A stretch of DNA of 64,000 nucleotides from Fusobacterium sp. IOR10. GTDB taxonomy: Bacteria > Fusobacteriota > Fusobacteriia > Fusobacteriales > Fusobacteriaceae. The notes below the pieces were generated by a model. The model made no database searches, had not been told where the DNA came from, and saw only the letters and a program-made list of their open reading frames with translations. Made by a program: the position numbers and the translations under genes. The stretch is from contig NZ_WJWY01000009.1 of assembly GCF_010367435.1 (NCBI RefSeq), forward strand, positions 1 through 64,000, given 5' to 3'. Below, piece after piece: positions 7,937-17,481 of the stretch; positions within the stretch are counted from its first letter, which is position 1; every line of letters starts with the position of its first letter.

Positions 7937-9289
7937 ATGAAAAAAAATTTGTTTATAGGTTTTATAATAATTTTATTTGTTTATACTATTAAAGCTAAGT
8001 TTTTAATAGGATTGACAAGTTTAGTTTTTTATATGATTTTATGTTTAGCAGGTTTAAGAAAAGGAATAAACTTTAGTGATATTGCTGCAATTTTTGTAGA
8101 ATACAGCAAAAAAATGAAGATAGTAATAATATTGTTTGCTTTTATTGGTTGCATTTCAGCTTGCTGGATGGCTGCTGGAACAATACCAGCATTGGTATAT
8201 TTTGGAATTAAGTATATCAATCCTAAGATTTTTATACTGTTTTCATTTTTTTTAAGTTGTTTTGTAGCTTGTATAATAGGAAGTGGTTTTGCAACAGCTG
8301 GAATTGTAGGAGCCGCTCTTATGAGTATAGCTAAAACAGGTAATGTGGATGTTAATGTTGTAGGAGCTGCAATTATTTCAGGAATGTATTTTGGAGATAG
8401 GTGGTCACCTATATCAGGAAGTGCAAATCTTATTTCTTCCCTTACAGGGGTAAGTATTTATGAAAATCTAAAAAATATGATAAATTCCATGGTGCTCCCA
8501 TTTATTGCAACTTCTTTACTATATTTAGGGATATCTAGAATATATGTGTTAGATGTGGCAAAAAGTATATTACCTAATTTAATATTAGAAAATTATACTT
8601 TAGATGTGAGGTTTGTTTTTATACCAGTTATTATAATTATACTTTTTAGTTTTTTAAAGATAGATGTTAAAATATCCATGGGTGTAAGTATAGTATTTTC
8701 TTTTTTTGTAGCTTTATTTTTACAAAATGAAAGTATAATTAAAGTTTTGAAATATATGATCTTTGGATTTGATAGATTTAAAGGAACCGATTTAGAAACA
8801 ATAATTAAAGGTGGAGGCCTCATTTCCATGTTAAATGCCTGTGTAGTAATAATAATTTCATGTTTACTTATTGGTATTTTAGATCAAATAGAGGCGCTAA
8901 AATATTTAAAAAATAAAATAGGATTAGCAAAAACAAGGGCAACTTTATTTAGAAAAACTTTAGGTTTAAGTGTTTTTTCATCAATGATAGGCTTTAACCA
9001 AACAGCAGCTATAATTATGACTGAACAAGTTATGGAAAAAATATACGATGAAAAAGAAATACCAAGAATAAAATTTGCAGAGGACTTAGAAAATACAGCA
9101 GTTTTAGTAAGTACATTTATACCATGGAATTCATCGTGGTTTGTACCAGCTTTAATACTAGATATTACATATTTTAGATCATTACCCTTTGCCTTTTATT
9201 TATATTTAGTACCTTTATTTACATATATTAACTATAAACTTAGATACAAAGAATTATTTAAGGAGGAAAACAAAGATGATATTAACTAA
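7937..9289 (+). CDS. nhaC: NhaC-family Na+/H+ antiporter
   Basis: 450-residue polytopic membrane protein with about eleven hydrophobic segments. The diagnostic block is YFGDRWSPISGSANLISSL (about residues 152-170), matching the GDxxSPxSxTxNL signature of NhaC transporters. The C-terminal half has the matching repeat around GFNQTAAIIMTEQVM. It probably exchanges cytoplasmic sodium for protons, or acts as a related organic-acid exchanger as some NhaC members do. It lies 20 bases after ruvA and overlaps the CheC start by 14 bases, so it may be part of the chemotaxis transcript. Confidence 0.85.
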   Translation: MKKNLFIGFIIILFVYTIKAKFLIGLTSLVFYMILCLAGLRKGINFSDIAAIFVEYSKKMKIVIILFAFIGCISACWMAAGTIPALVYFGIKYINPKIFILFSFFLSCFVACIIGSGFATAGIVGAALMSIAKTGNVDVNVVGAAIISGMYFGDRWSPISGSANLISSLTGVSIYENLKNMINSMVLPFIATSLLYLGISRIYVLDVAKSILPNLILENYTLDVRFVFIPVIIIILFSFLKIDVKISMGVSIVFSFFVALFLQNESIIKVLKYMIFGFDRFKGTDLETIIKGGGLISMLNACVVIIISCLLIGILDQIEALKYLKNKIGLAKTRATLFRKTLGLSVFSSMIGFNQTAAIIMTEQVMEKIYDEKEIPRIKFAEDLENTAVLVSTFIPWNSSWFVPALILDITYFRSLPFAFYLYLVPLFTYINYKLRYKELFKEENKDDIN

Positions 9290-9911
9290 ACTTCAAGAGG
9301 ATACTCTCCAGGAAATAGCCAATATAAGTACAGGACACGCTGCAAAATCTTTAGCTGAACTCATGGATAAAAAAATAAAACATAATATACCCTATGTTTC
9401 TGTAATTCAACTTGAACAAATATTTGATGTAATACAAAATCCAGAAGATGAAACATATATGGCAGCTTTGGAAATTACAGGGGATGTAAAAGGTGTTATT
9501 TTAATGCTTATGGATGAAGCTGGAGCAACATTAGTTGCAAAGTATATGACAAAAAAAATGTTAGATGAAGATCTTGAAAAAATGACCCTAGAGGAGCAAC
9601 AAGAATTAAAATTTAGTGTTTTATTAGAGTGTATAAACATTATAGGAAATTCCTATATAACTACATTGGTGGAAATAACAAAATTAAAAATAGAATCAGG
9701 ATTAACAGATATGGCAATAGATATGAAAGCTGCAGTTTTAGATAGAGCTTTTTTAAAGGCTGGGGCAACATCTTGCTCAGAATTGATATATATTAAGTCT
9801 GAATTATATTTAACAGATGAAAAATATAAAAATAAAAATTTTATAGGGGAAATTGTCATCATACCTAATTTTGAAGAGAAGGATAAAATTATGGAAGGTG
9901 TAGGCATCTAG
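9276..9911 (+). CDS. cheC: Chemotaxis protein CheC, CheY-P phosphatase
   Basis: 211-residue CheC/FliY-type protein. The phosphatase signature occurs twice, as expected for CheC: LQEIANISTGHAAKSLAEL (about residues 9-27) and LLECINIIGNSYITTLVEI (about residues 118-136), each with the essential Glu and Asn. CheC dephosphorylates CheY-P and is stimulated by CheD, encoded next door. The ATG at 9276 lies inside the end of the antiporter gene after AAGGAGG. Confidence 0.9.
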   Translation: MILTKLQEDTLQEIANISTGHAAKSLAELMDKKIKHNIPYVSVIQLEQIFDVIQNPEDETYMAALEITGDVKGVILMLMDEAGATLVAKYMTKKMLDEDLEKMTLEEQQELKFSVLLECINIIGNSYITTLVEITKLKIESGLTDMAIDMKAAVLDRAFLKAGATSCSELIYIKSELYLTDEKYKNKNFIGEIVIIPNFEEKDKIMEGVGI

Positions 9912-9912
9912 T

Positions 9913-10398
9913 ATGGGAAAATATATGGTATCCATTGGTCAAATTAAAATAGGAACAAATGAGGATGAATTATGTGCAATAGGTTTAGGTTCTTGTGTTG
10001 CAGTTATAATTTATGATTCATTTAATAACATAGCAGGAATGATTCATGTTCTTTTACCAAGTGCTTTACAAAAAGAAGCTTCTGATATGGTTCCAACAAG
10101 ATATGCAGATACAGGAATAAAAATTCTTTTAAAAAAGCTTATAGATAAAGGTGCAAAGAAGAGTTTATTACGCTGTAAAATAGTAGGGGGAGCAGAGCTA
10201 TTTTCAATAAATTCTAAAATATTAAAAAGTGATGTGGGAAAAAGAAATGTAGATATGGCAATAAAAATATTAGATGAATTGAACATACCTTTAATTTCCA
10301 GTGATGTTGGTGGAAATTCAGGTAGAAGTGCTACTTTTTATACTAAAAATGGTAAATTAAAAATAAAAACATTGAGACAAGGGGAAAAATTTATTTAA
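9913..10398 (+). CDS. cheD: Chemoreceptor glutamine deamidase CheD
   Basis: 161-residue CheD, which deamidates receptor glutamines and binds CheC. The catalytic Cys28 lies in GLGSCVAVIIYD and His45 in GMIHVLLP; the third residue (Thr) lies in the following PTRYADTGI block. It begins 2 bases after the cheC stop. Together with CheC this gives a Bacillus/Thermotoga-type adaptation branch. Confidence 0.95.
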   Translation: MGKYMVSIGQIKIGTNEDELCAIGLGSCVAVIIYDSFNNIAGMIHVLLPSALQKEASDMVPTRYADTGIKILLKKLIDKGAKKSLLRCKIVGGAELFSINSKILKSDVGKRNVDMAIKILDELNIPLISSDVGGNSGRSATFYTKNGKLKIKTLRQGEKFI

Positions 10399-10416
10399 AA
10401 TACGGGGGATAGATAA

Positions 10417-10773
10417 ATGAAGACGGTAATGATAGTTGACGATGCATTATTTATGAGAAAAACAATAAAGAAAATGTTTGAAAGAGCAGGCTATGAAGTT
10501 GTAGCAGAAGCTGAAAATGGTAAGGAAGCTTTGGATAAATACATGACTAAAAAACCTGATGTAATAACAATGGATATTGCAATGCCAGTAATGGATGGAT
10601 TACTTTCTCTTAAGGAAATATTAAAAATAGATGAAACTGCAAATGTATTAATGGTTTCAGCTATAGGGCAAGAAGAATTAGTAGGAGAAGCTCTTGCTTG
10701 CGGAGCTAAAGGATTTATAGTTAAACCATTTACAGAGGAACTATTAATGAGTGCAGTTGACCAATTATTCTAA
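10417..10773 (+). CDS. cheY: Chemotaxis response regulator CheY
   Basis: 118-residue single-domain receiver. The acidic pocket is D8/D9, the phospho-acceptor D53 is in DVITMDIAMP, Thr/Ser is in MVSAIG, and Lys is in FIVKPF. No output domain is present, so it is a diffusible regulator phosphorylated by CheA (next gene) and dephosphorylated by CheC. Its target (flagellar switch or another output) is not in the window. Confidence 0.93.
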   Translation: MKTVMIVDDALFMRKTIKKMFERAGYEVVAEAENGKEALDKYMTKKPDVITMDIAMPVMDGLLSLKEILKIDETANVLMVSAIGQEELVGEALACGAKGFIVKPFTEELLMSAVDQLF

Positions 10774-10784
10774 GGAGGTAATCA

Positions 10785-12710
10785 ATGAAAAAAGAAGAAA
10801 GTTTGTTTGATATATTTTTATATGAAACAACTCACCTCCTAGATGAAATGGAAACTAAATTATTAGAAGCAGAATCAAATAAAAGAACAAATAAAGAATG
10901 GATAGACAATGTTTTTAGAATTATGCACACAATAAAAGGATCTTCTGCCATGCTTAATTTTAAAAAATTGTCAGAACTTTCCCATGGGTTAGAAGATGTA
11001 TACTCCTTTATAAGGGATAATAATATAGAATTAACTTCTGAGATTATAGATATTTCTTTAGAAGTTGTTTCCTTTATAAAAAATGAAATAGAAACTCTTG
11101 AGGAAAATGGTGACCTAGGAAAAGATATAACCCCCTTAAAAAATAGAATAAAATTAATTTTTGAAAATTCGAAAAATTTTAAAGGGAAAAAATCCAACTA
11201 TAAGGTTAAAATAAAATTTAAAAAAGATTGTATGATGGAAGATATAAGAGCTTTAGATGCTAAAAATAAATTAGAAAAAATTTCAAAAGTACTAGAAACT
11301 TTCCCTACTATTTTAAAAGGTCCAGAGTCTTGTAAGGAAATTAGTGAAAAGGGAGTTTCTTTTTTAGTTAATAGTGATTCTAAGGAATCAGAAATAAATA
11401 ATATGTTAAAAAAAATATTATTTGTTGAAAAATCTTCAGTTACTCCATATGAATTTAAAGATTTAAAAAAAGTTGAAGAGGAAGAAGAAGAAGAAGAGGA
11501 AATTGAAGATATTAAAGATCGTAAGCATTATATAAGTGTTGATGTAAATAAACTAGATAACCTTTTAAATACAGTTATTGAACTGGTTACTTCTAGAGCA
11601 GTTCTTGAGGACAGGGTGTTAAAGGAATTTAATAAATCAGAGGAAATAGAAAATTTATTTTATAACTTAAATGAAAGAATAAAGGAACTTCAAGAAAATG
11701 TTATGGAAATTAGAATGTTACCTATAAACAGAGTTTTTTCTAGCATGAAAAGATTAGTAAGGGATATGTCAAGAAATGAAAACAAAAAAATAGAGTTAAA
11801 ATTTGTTGGGGAAGAAACTGAAGTTGACAAAAATATCATAGAAGATTTATATAATCCAATTATGCATATAATAAGAAATGCTGTTGATCATGGGATAGAA
11901 TCTAGAGAGACTAGGGAAAATTTAGGGAAATCTTCTGTTGGAACTATTATATTAAAAGCAAAAACTGAAGGTGGAAATATAATAATATCAATTTGTGATG
12001 ATGGGAAAGGCTTGGACAGAAAAGCAATATTAAACAAAGCAATTGATAAGGGTTATATTAAAAAAAGCAATAGAGAAATAACAGATAAAGAAATATATTC
12101 TTTAATAATGAAACCTGGTTTCTCAACCACTGAAACAATTAATGAATATTCAGGACGAGGAGTTGGAATGGATATTGTTTATGAGGATGTGAAGAAATTA
12201 GGTGGTGTAGTTAAAATAGATAGTAAAGAAAATACTGGAACAACTATTGATTTAATTATACCTTTGACCTTATCAATTGTTAGTGGAATAAAAATAATAT
12301 CAAATAATATAAGCTATATAGTGCCTATTAATTCAATGAAATTAATATTTAAAGAAAAAAGAGAAGATATAGTGAAAGATACAAATGGAAATATGTTTAT
12401 AGTGATAGACAATATAAACTATCCTTTGATAAATTTAAATAGTTACTATGCTGACTCTAATTATATAGATAATAGGAATAAAATTATAATGTTAATAGAA
12501 GCTAGTGAAGAAGAAAAATTTGCCATTGCCTTTGATGAAATAGGGGGAGAATATCAAGTTGTAGTTAAAACATTTCCTAAATATTTGAAAAAATGTACAA
12601 AGTCCCTAAGGGGTTTAAGTGGTTGTACAACTATGGGAGATGGAACAATTAGTTATATTGTTGATGTAACTGGATTAGCTCTTGAATTAAATAAGAAAGT
12701 GAGTGAATAG
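10785..12710 (+). CDS. cheA: Chemotaxis histidine kinase CheA
   Basis: 641-residue CheA. The phosphotransfer domain carries H48 in RIMHTIKGSSAML. A less conserved region with a Glu-rich linker (about residues 229-240) follows. The dimerisation segment begins at YISVDVNKLDNLLNTVIELV, and the ATPase domain has the N box (IMHIIRNAVDHGIE), G1 (DDGKGLDRKAI) and G2 (SGRGVGMDIVYEDV). A CheW-like domain forms the C terminus. It phosphorylates CheY. AAGGAGG precedes the start. Confidence 0.95.
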   Translation: MKKEESLFDIFLYETTHLLDEMETKLLEAESNKRTNKEWIDNVFRIMHTIKGSSAMLNFKKLSELSHGLEDVYSFIRDNNIELTSEIIDISLEVVSFIKNEIETLEENGDLGKDITPLKNRIKLIFENSKNFKGKKSNYKVKIKFKKDCMMEDIRALDAKNKLEKISKVLETFPTILKGPESCKEISEKGVSFLVNSDSKESEINNMLKKILFVEKSSVTPYEFKDLKKVEEEEEEEEEIEDIKDRKHYISVDVNKLDNLLNTVIELVTSRAVLEDRVLKEFNKSEEIENLFYNLNERIKELQENVMEIRMLPINRVFSSMKRLVRDMSRNENKKIELKFVGEETEVDKNIIEDLYNPIMHIIRNAVDHGIESRETRENLGKSSVGTIILKAKTEGGNIIISICDDGKGLDRKAILNKAIDKGYIKKSNREITDKEIYSLIMKPGFSTTETINEYSGRGVGMDIVYEDVKKLGGVVKIDSKENTGTTIDLIIPLTLSIVSGIKIISNNISYIVPINSMKLIFKEKREDIVKDTNGNMFIVIDNINYPLINLNSYYADSNYIDNRNKIIMLIEASEEEKFAIAFDEIGGEYQVVVKTFPKYLKKCTKSLRGLSGCTTMGDGTISYIVDVTGLALELNKKVSE

Positions 12711-12711
12711 T

Positions 12712-13137
12712 ATGGTGAAAAAAAGTTATATGTTGTTTTCAATAAAGGATAGGTATTATGCTGTTAATGTGGATTATATTCAAGAAATAATAAACTCAGT
12801 TAAGATATTAGATATACCTAGAAAAAAGGATTATTGTGAAGGAATTATTAGTTTAAGGGGAGAAATTTTGCCAATAATTAATGGTAGAAAAATTTTTAAT
12901 ATAGAAAAACCAAACTTAAAAGATGATGAAACTGTTATAATTCTTAAAAATAAAGAAGATTATTTTGGACTTTTAGTAGAAAAAGTCATAGATGTCTTAA
13001 AAATCAGGGAAGATGAATTTTTAGAAGCCAATGCAAAAAATAATATTCAAGGAATCATAAAATCAAATGAGAAATTGTATAAGTTCAAAAACTATACTGT
13101 GATAGTATTGGATATTAATTTTTTTGATAAAATATAG
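12712..13137 (+). CDS. cheW: CheW coupling protein
   Basis: About 141-residue CheW adaptor linking receptors to CheA. Family blocks seen are MLFSIKDRYYAVNVDYIQEII, PRKKDYCEGIISLRGEILPIING, and DDETVIILKNKEDYFGLLVEKV. Two starts are possible: GTG at 12703, overlapping the end of cheA, or ATG at 12712; I chose the ATG because MVKKSYMLFSI matches the usual CheW start. No strong ribosome site is seen, which suggests coupling to cheA translation. Confidence 0.88.
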   Translation: MVKKSYMLFSIKDRYYAVNVDYIQEIINSVKILDIPRKKDYCEGIISLRGEILPIINGRKIFNIEKPNLKDDETVIILKNKEDYFGLLVEKVIDVLKIREDEFLEANAKNNIQGIIKSNEKLYKFKNYTVIVLDINFFDKI

Positions 13138-13152
13138 GAAAAGGAGAGAATT

Positions 13153-13953
13153 ATGGAATTATTAAAAGAAGATTTTGATAAAATTCAAAAACAGATAATT
13201 TCATTTTATGGGATAAATCTTTCTAGAAAATACGAATTAGTAAAAAATAGATTAACAACTTTTGCTATTGATGAAAAATATAATAATCTGCATGAATTTA
13301 TAGAAGAAATAAATAAAAATCCTTTTTTATATAAAGAATTAGTAAATAGGCTAACTACAAATTATACATATTTTTTTAGAGAAAGAGAACATTTTGAAAT
13401 ATTAAAGAAAGTTATAATTCCTAAATTGATAATGGGAAACCCAAACAATTTAAAAATTAAAATTTGGTCTGCTGGATGTTCAAAGGGGAATGAAGCTTAC
13501 TCAATAGCAATTGCCCTAGAAGAGATCCTAGGTTTAAAAATGAATTATTCAATATATGGGACAGATATATCAACAAAAGTTCTTAATTTTGCAAACAAAG
13601 GTCTTTATACAAAGGAAGATTTAAAAAAAGTAGAAAATAATAGGATAGAAAAGTATTTTAAAAAAGTTAAAGAGGATAAGTTTCAAGTTATAGATAATTT
13701 AATGAAAAAAGTATATTTTTCAGAATTAAATTTAATGTTGCCCTTTAATCCATTTTTTAATAATTTTAATGTAATATTTTGTAGAAATGTTATGATTTAT
13801 TTCCCTTTGGATATAAAACTAAAATTAATAAATAAGTTTTATAATGCTTTACAACCAGGGGGTTATCTTATTATAGGTAAAAGCGAAATTTTACCAGGGA
13901 TAAAAAACAAATTTAAATTAGTGCAACAATCTGTTTATAGAAAGGAGCTCTAA
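13153..13953 (+). CDS. cheR: Chemoreceptor methyltransferase CheR
   Basis: 266-residue CheR, which methylates receptor glutamates using SAM. The N-terminal helical domain includes LVNRLTTNYTYFFREREHFE. The methyltransferase domain includes IWSAGCSKGNEAYSIAIALEE (the SAM-binding loop), IYGTDIS, FNVIFCRNVMIYFP and GGYLIIGKSE. Its partner methylesterase CheB is absent from this operon, which is unusual for a CheR-containing set. Confidence 0.94.
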   Translation: MELLKEDFDKIQKQIISFYGINLSRKYELVKNRLTTFAIDEKYNNLHEFIEEINKNPFLYKELVNRLTTNYTYFFREREHFEILKKVIIPKLIMGNPNNLKIKIWSAGCSKGNEAYSIAIALEEILGLKMNYSIYGTDISTKVLNFANKGLYTKEDLKKVENNRIEKYFKKVKEDKFQVIDNLMKKVYFSELNLMLPFNPFFNNFNVIFCRNVMIYFPLDIKLKLINKFYNALQPGGYLIIGKSEILPGIKNKFKLVQQSVYRKEL

Positions 13954-13954
13954 A

Positions 13955-14431
13955 ATGTATAGGAATAAAAAAATACAGCTTTTAGAATTCAAGATTAACA
14001 ACAGTTACTATGCTTTAAAAATAGATCAAGTAAAGGAAATAGTTGTTGATGTTGAAAAACAACAGGTACTTAATTCTTTTAATTTTATTAATGGAATTTT
14101 TAAATACCGAGATGAAATTTATACAGCTTTAGATATGGAATTAATATTTGAAAGTGATATTGTTTATGAAAAGGAAATTTATTTATTAACTTATAATGAA
14201 AAAAATATAAATATTGCTTTAAGATTAAATGAAATTGTTTCAATTCATGAATTAAACTCAGATGATATAGAGACTCCAGATTTAATAGACACTGCAAGTG
14301 AAAATTTATTTATAAATGGTATTGTGAATTTAAAGGAAAATCATTTGATTCAGATTATAGATATAAATAAATTAATCGAATTTATAGAAACATTAAAAGA
14401 CATTAAAATAGAAGAAAAAAAAGGAGAATAA
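13955..14431 (+). CDS. Second CheW-like protein
   Basis: 158-residue CheW-domain protein, diverged from the first copy. It starts with [24 protein letters not shown] and contains [22 protein letters not shown]. It lacks the usual RG(x)3P loop of CheW, having FKYRDEI instead, so it may be a specialised adaptor (CheV-like without a receiver) or bind only some receptors. It starts 2 bases after cheR and ends 2 bases before the receptor gene. Confidence 0.75.
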   Translation: MYRNKKIQLLEFKINNSYYALKIDQVKEIVVDVEKQQVLNSFNFINGIFKYRDEIYTALDMELIFESDIVYEKEIYLLTYNEKNINIALRLNEIVSIHELNSDDIETPDLIDTASENLFINGIVNLKENHLIQIIDINKLIEFIETLKDIKIEEKKGE

Positions 14432-14432
14432 A

Positions 14433-16121
14433 ATGTTAAAAAATATGAAAATTAGTAAATTTCTAGTATCAATAACGATAATATTAACTGTTGTAACTTG
14501 TGCAATAGGTTCTTTTAGTATCCACAGTGCAAGACATGTGGAAAAATCCTTTGAGTCCCTAATAAAAAATGGTGGAAAAATGGATTCAGTAGACTTTTTA
14601 TCTAGTATTAGAACAAATACAAATACTTGTGCTAGAATAGTTGAAGAAATTTTTATTGTTGAAAATAAAGAAAATGATAATGCTTCAATTTCTAATTATA
14701 AAAACTTTAAAATAAAGACATTAGATGAAGTATCTCAATTCAAAAAAACTTCTATTAATGAAACAGGAATTATAGATGAGTATGAGTCAAATTTAAAAAA
14801 TTGGTTTAATTTAACAGATAGAATGATTAAATTATATGAGGAAGGGAATATAAAAGAAGCTCGTAGATTATATATAGATGGTTCAAATAAAGGAATAAAT
14901 GAAATATTAAAAACAGTTTCCAAGATAGAAAAAAATATAAGTGATAGCAGAGAACATGTTATTCTTAGAGCTTCAACTTATATGAGTAAATTTAAAACTA
15001 TTATGTTAGTACTAATAATTTTAGCTGTGCTATTATCATTAACAATAAGTGTAGTTTTAAATAAGATAATCAGAGAGCCACTGGAGATAACTAAAAAAGC
15101 TATTAATGATTTTGCCAATGGAAATTTACATTCAGAATTGGAATATTCATCAAAAAATGAATTTGGAGAAATGATAGAAATAGTTAAAAATAGTTTAAAT
15201 AAAATAAATTCATACATTAAGGATACAGAAAGAGTTCTTAAAACAATGTCAGCTGGAAATTTTGATTATGAGGACAAAATAGAATATTTAGGAGATTTTA
15301 GAGAAATGGAAACATTATACTATGAATATAGTGTTGAAATGTCTAATATGATATTAAAAATAAAAAATGCAGCAAAACAAGTGTCTGAAGCTTCTGGGCA
15401 AGTTGCAGAAAGCTCTCAAGAGATGGCAAAGGGTTCAATTGAACAAGCTGCAGCTATAGAGAAGTTAACAGATGAAATGAATAATATAAATATATCAATT
15501 GGAAATAATAATAAAATGGTTGATAAAACAGTTTCTCTAACTAAAAAAACAAATGAAATACTTAAAACAGGTTCAGAACAAATGACTGATTTAAGATTTG
15601 CCATGGATGAAATTTCAGATACAGCAAAGAAAATTCATAAAATAATAAAAACAATAGATGACATTTCATTTAGAACAAACATACTTGCTTTAAATGCAGC
15701 AGTTGAAGCAGCTCGTGCTGGGGATGCTGGTAGAGGTTTCTCAGTGGTAGCAACAGAGGTTCGTAATTTAGCTCAAAAGTCAGCAGAAGCAGCTAGACTA
15801 ACAACTGATTTAATAGAAAGTTCAATGTCAGCAGTTGAAAAGGGAGTTTTAATAACTAATAAAACAGTTAAAACAATTGAAGAAGTAAAAGAAAAATCAA
15901 CTGATATAGACACAGCAATAAAAACAATAGCAGAAACATCTAAGGAACAATATAATTCAGTTAATAATATTTCAGAAAATATGAATCAAATATCTTCAGT
16001 TGTGCAATTATCATCTGCAACTTCAGAAGAAAGTGCAGCAGTAAGTGAAGAATTATTCAGTCAAGCAAGAATATTAATAGAATTAATATCAAAGTATAAT
16101 TTAAGAAAAATTAAAAAGTAA
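14433..16121 (+). CDS. Methyl-accepting chemotaxis protein
   Basis: 562-residue receptor. One membrane segment lies at about residues 9-30 and a second at about 187-208, flanking a helical sensor of the four-helix-bundle type. A HAMP domain follows ([17 protein letters not shown] onward), then a second HAMP-like stretch and the long coiled-coil signalling domain. The hairpin tip includes [20 protein letters not shown] and [20 protein letters not shown]. The ligand is unknown. It closes the chemotaxis operon and is probably the receptor served by the genes before it. Confidence 0.93.
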   Translation: MLKNMKISKFLVSITIILTVVTCAIGSFSIHSARHVEKSFESLIKNGGKMDSVDFLSSIRTNTNTCARIVEEIFIVENKENDNASISNYKNFKIKTLDEVSQFKKTSINETGIIDEYESNLKNWFNLTDRMIKLYEEGNIKEARRLYIDGSNKGINEILKTVSKIEKNISDSREHVILRASTYMSKFKTIMLVLIILAVLLSLTISVVLNKIIREPLEITKKAINDFANGNLHSELEYSSKNEFGEMIEIVKNSLNKINSYIKDTERVLKTMSAGNFDYEDKIEYLGDFREMETLYYEYSVEMSNMILKIKNAAKQVSEASGQVAESSQEMAKGSIEQAAAIEKLTDEMNNINISIGNNNKMVDKTVSLTKKTNEILKTGSEQMTDLRFAMDEISDTAKKIHKIIKTIDDISFRTNILALNAAVEAARAGDAGRGFSVVATEVRNLAQKSAEAARLTTDLIESSMSAVEKGVLITNKTVKTIEEVKEKSTDIDTAIKTIAETSKEQYNSVNNISENMNQISSVVQLSSATSEESAAVSEELFSQARILIELISKYNLRKIKK

Positions 16122-16133
16122 GGGGTGAAAAAT

Positions 16134-17408
16134 ATGAAACCTAATATTATGATCGTTGATGATTCATTAATAGCAAGAAAAAGTTTCAGTAATATTTTTC
16201 ACGATACTTATAATATAGTAGAAGTTGAATCAGGCTTTTTGGCCCTTAATATACTAGCAGAGGAAAAAGAAAAAATAGATTTAATTCTATTGGACTTAAT
16301 TATGCCAGAAATAAGTGGAATAGAAGTACTCAGGTATATTAAAATGAATCCTAAATTTGCTAATTTACCAATAGTTGTAATAAGTAATGATGAAAAACAG
16401 CAATTGGATGCCCTAAATTCTGGAGCTTGGGATTTTGTTTCAAAATTAGAAAACAAAGAAATAATAAAAGCTAGAATAAAAAATGTTCTAGCTAGAAGAA
16501 GAATAGAAGAAGTTGAAAATGAAAATCAAATGATGGATGAAATGTTAAGAAATGTTCTATACTATTCAAAAGATGTGGTATTTCAATTGAATTTAAAAGA
16601 TAATAATTTAAATTATTACGGAACATTTTCCAATAAAAGTAAAGATAAGATGAGCAATAATATTAAAGATTTTAATCCTGAAAATTTTGTTCATCATGAT
16701 GATATTAAATTATTAGAGGCCCTTAAAAAAAGAGTAATAGAAGGAAAAACCAATATAAATTCAGAAATAAGAATCAAAATAAAGGATGATATATATGTTT
16801 GGTGTCAACTTATTATAACAGGAATAAAAAATATAGAAGGAAAAGTAAATAAAATATTTGGAAAGCTAAGTGATATTCATGAGTATAAAGAAGCAGTAAC
16901 AGAAGCTATCCATATTTCGAATATTGATCCTCTTACTAAATTATTTAATAGAAGAGCTTTAGATAGTTGTTTAGAAAAACATATTTTAAATAAAAATACT
17001 TTAAAAGCTTATATAATTGTTGATGTTGATAATTTTAAAAATGTAAATGACACCTATGGACATGCCAATGGGGATCTTATATTAAAATATATATCTAAAA
17101 TTTTAAGGGAAACTTTTGACGAAAATTCAGTAATTGCTAGAATAGGTGGAGATGAATTTTCAATATTCTTAAAAAATGCAAAAGATATTGAATATATAGA
17201 AGAAAAATTAATGAAGTTAATAGAGTTAACAAAAAAACCTATAAAAATATCAACAGGGGAAGAATATACTCAAAGTTTAAGTGTAGGATGTTGTATAATT
17301 CCTAAAAATTCTAATTTATCTTTAGAATATATATTTAATATGGCAGATAAAGCCCTTTATAAAAGCAAAGAAAATGGTAAAAATAGATATACTATTTCAA
17401 ATTATTAG
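16134..17408 (+). CDS. Response-regulator diguanylate cyclase (REC-PAS-GGDEF)
   Basis: About 424 residues. An N-terminal receiver (phospho-acceptor Asp in IDLILLDLIMPEIS, about residue 53), a PAS_3-like middle domain (about residues 140-260), and a C-terminal GGDEF domain beginning NIDPLTKLFNRRALD with an intact active loop RIGGDEFSIFL. It should make cyclic di-GMP under phosphorelay control. No RxxD inhibitory site is seen just before GGDEF. ATG 16134 is chosen over GTG 16125 because AGGGG lies 8 bases upstream of the ATG. Its place right after the receptor suggests CheA may phosphorylate it, linking chemotaxis signals to cyclic di-GMP; that is inference. Confidence 0.9.
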   Translation: MKPNIMIVDDSLIARKSFSNIFHDTYNIVEVESGFLALNILAEEKEKIDLILLDLIMPEISGIEVLRYIKMNPKFANLPIVVISNDEKQQLDALNSGAWDFVSKLENKEIIKARIKNVLARRRIEEVENENQMMDEMLRNVLYYSKDVVFQLNLKDNNLNYYGTFSNKSKDKMSNNIKDFNPENFVHHDDIKLLEALKKRVIEGKTNINSEIRIKIKDDIYVWCQLIITGIKNIEGKVNKIFGKLSDIHEYKEAVTEAIHISNIDPLTKLFNRRALDSCLEKHILNKNTLKAYIIVDVDNFKNVNDTYGHANGDLILKYISKILRETFDENSVIARIGGDEFSIFLKNAKDIEYIEEKLMKLIELTKKPIKISTGEEYTQSLSVGCCIIPKNSNLSLEYIFNMADKALYKSKENGKNRYTISNY

Positions 17409-17481
17409 TTAAAAAAAAGGAAAAAACATGAAAATGTAGAATAATATAATAGGAGAACTAAATTATAAAGAGGTGATAAAT

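Noticed and set aside
9407-9907. Minus-strand open frames opposite cheC
   Set aside because: They are shadows in a coding region with clear CheC motifs on the plus strand and lack ribosome sites.
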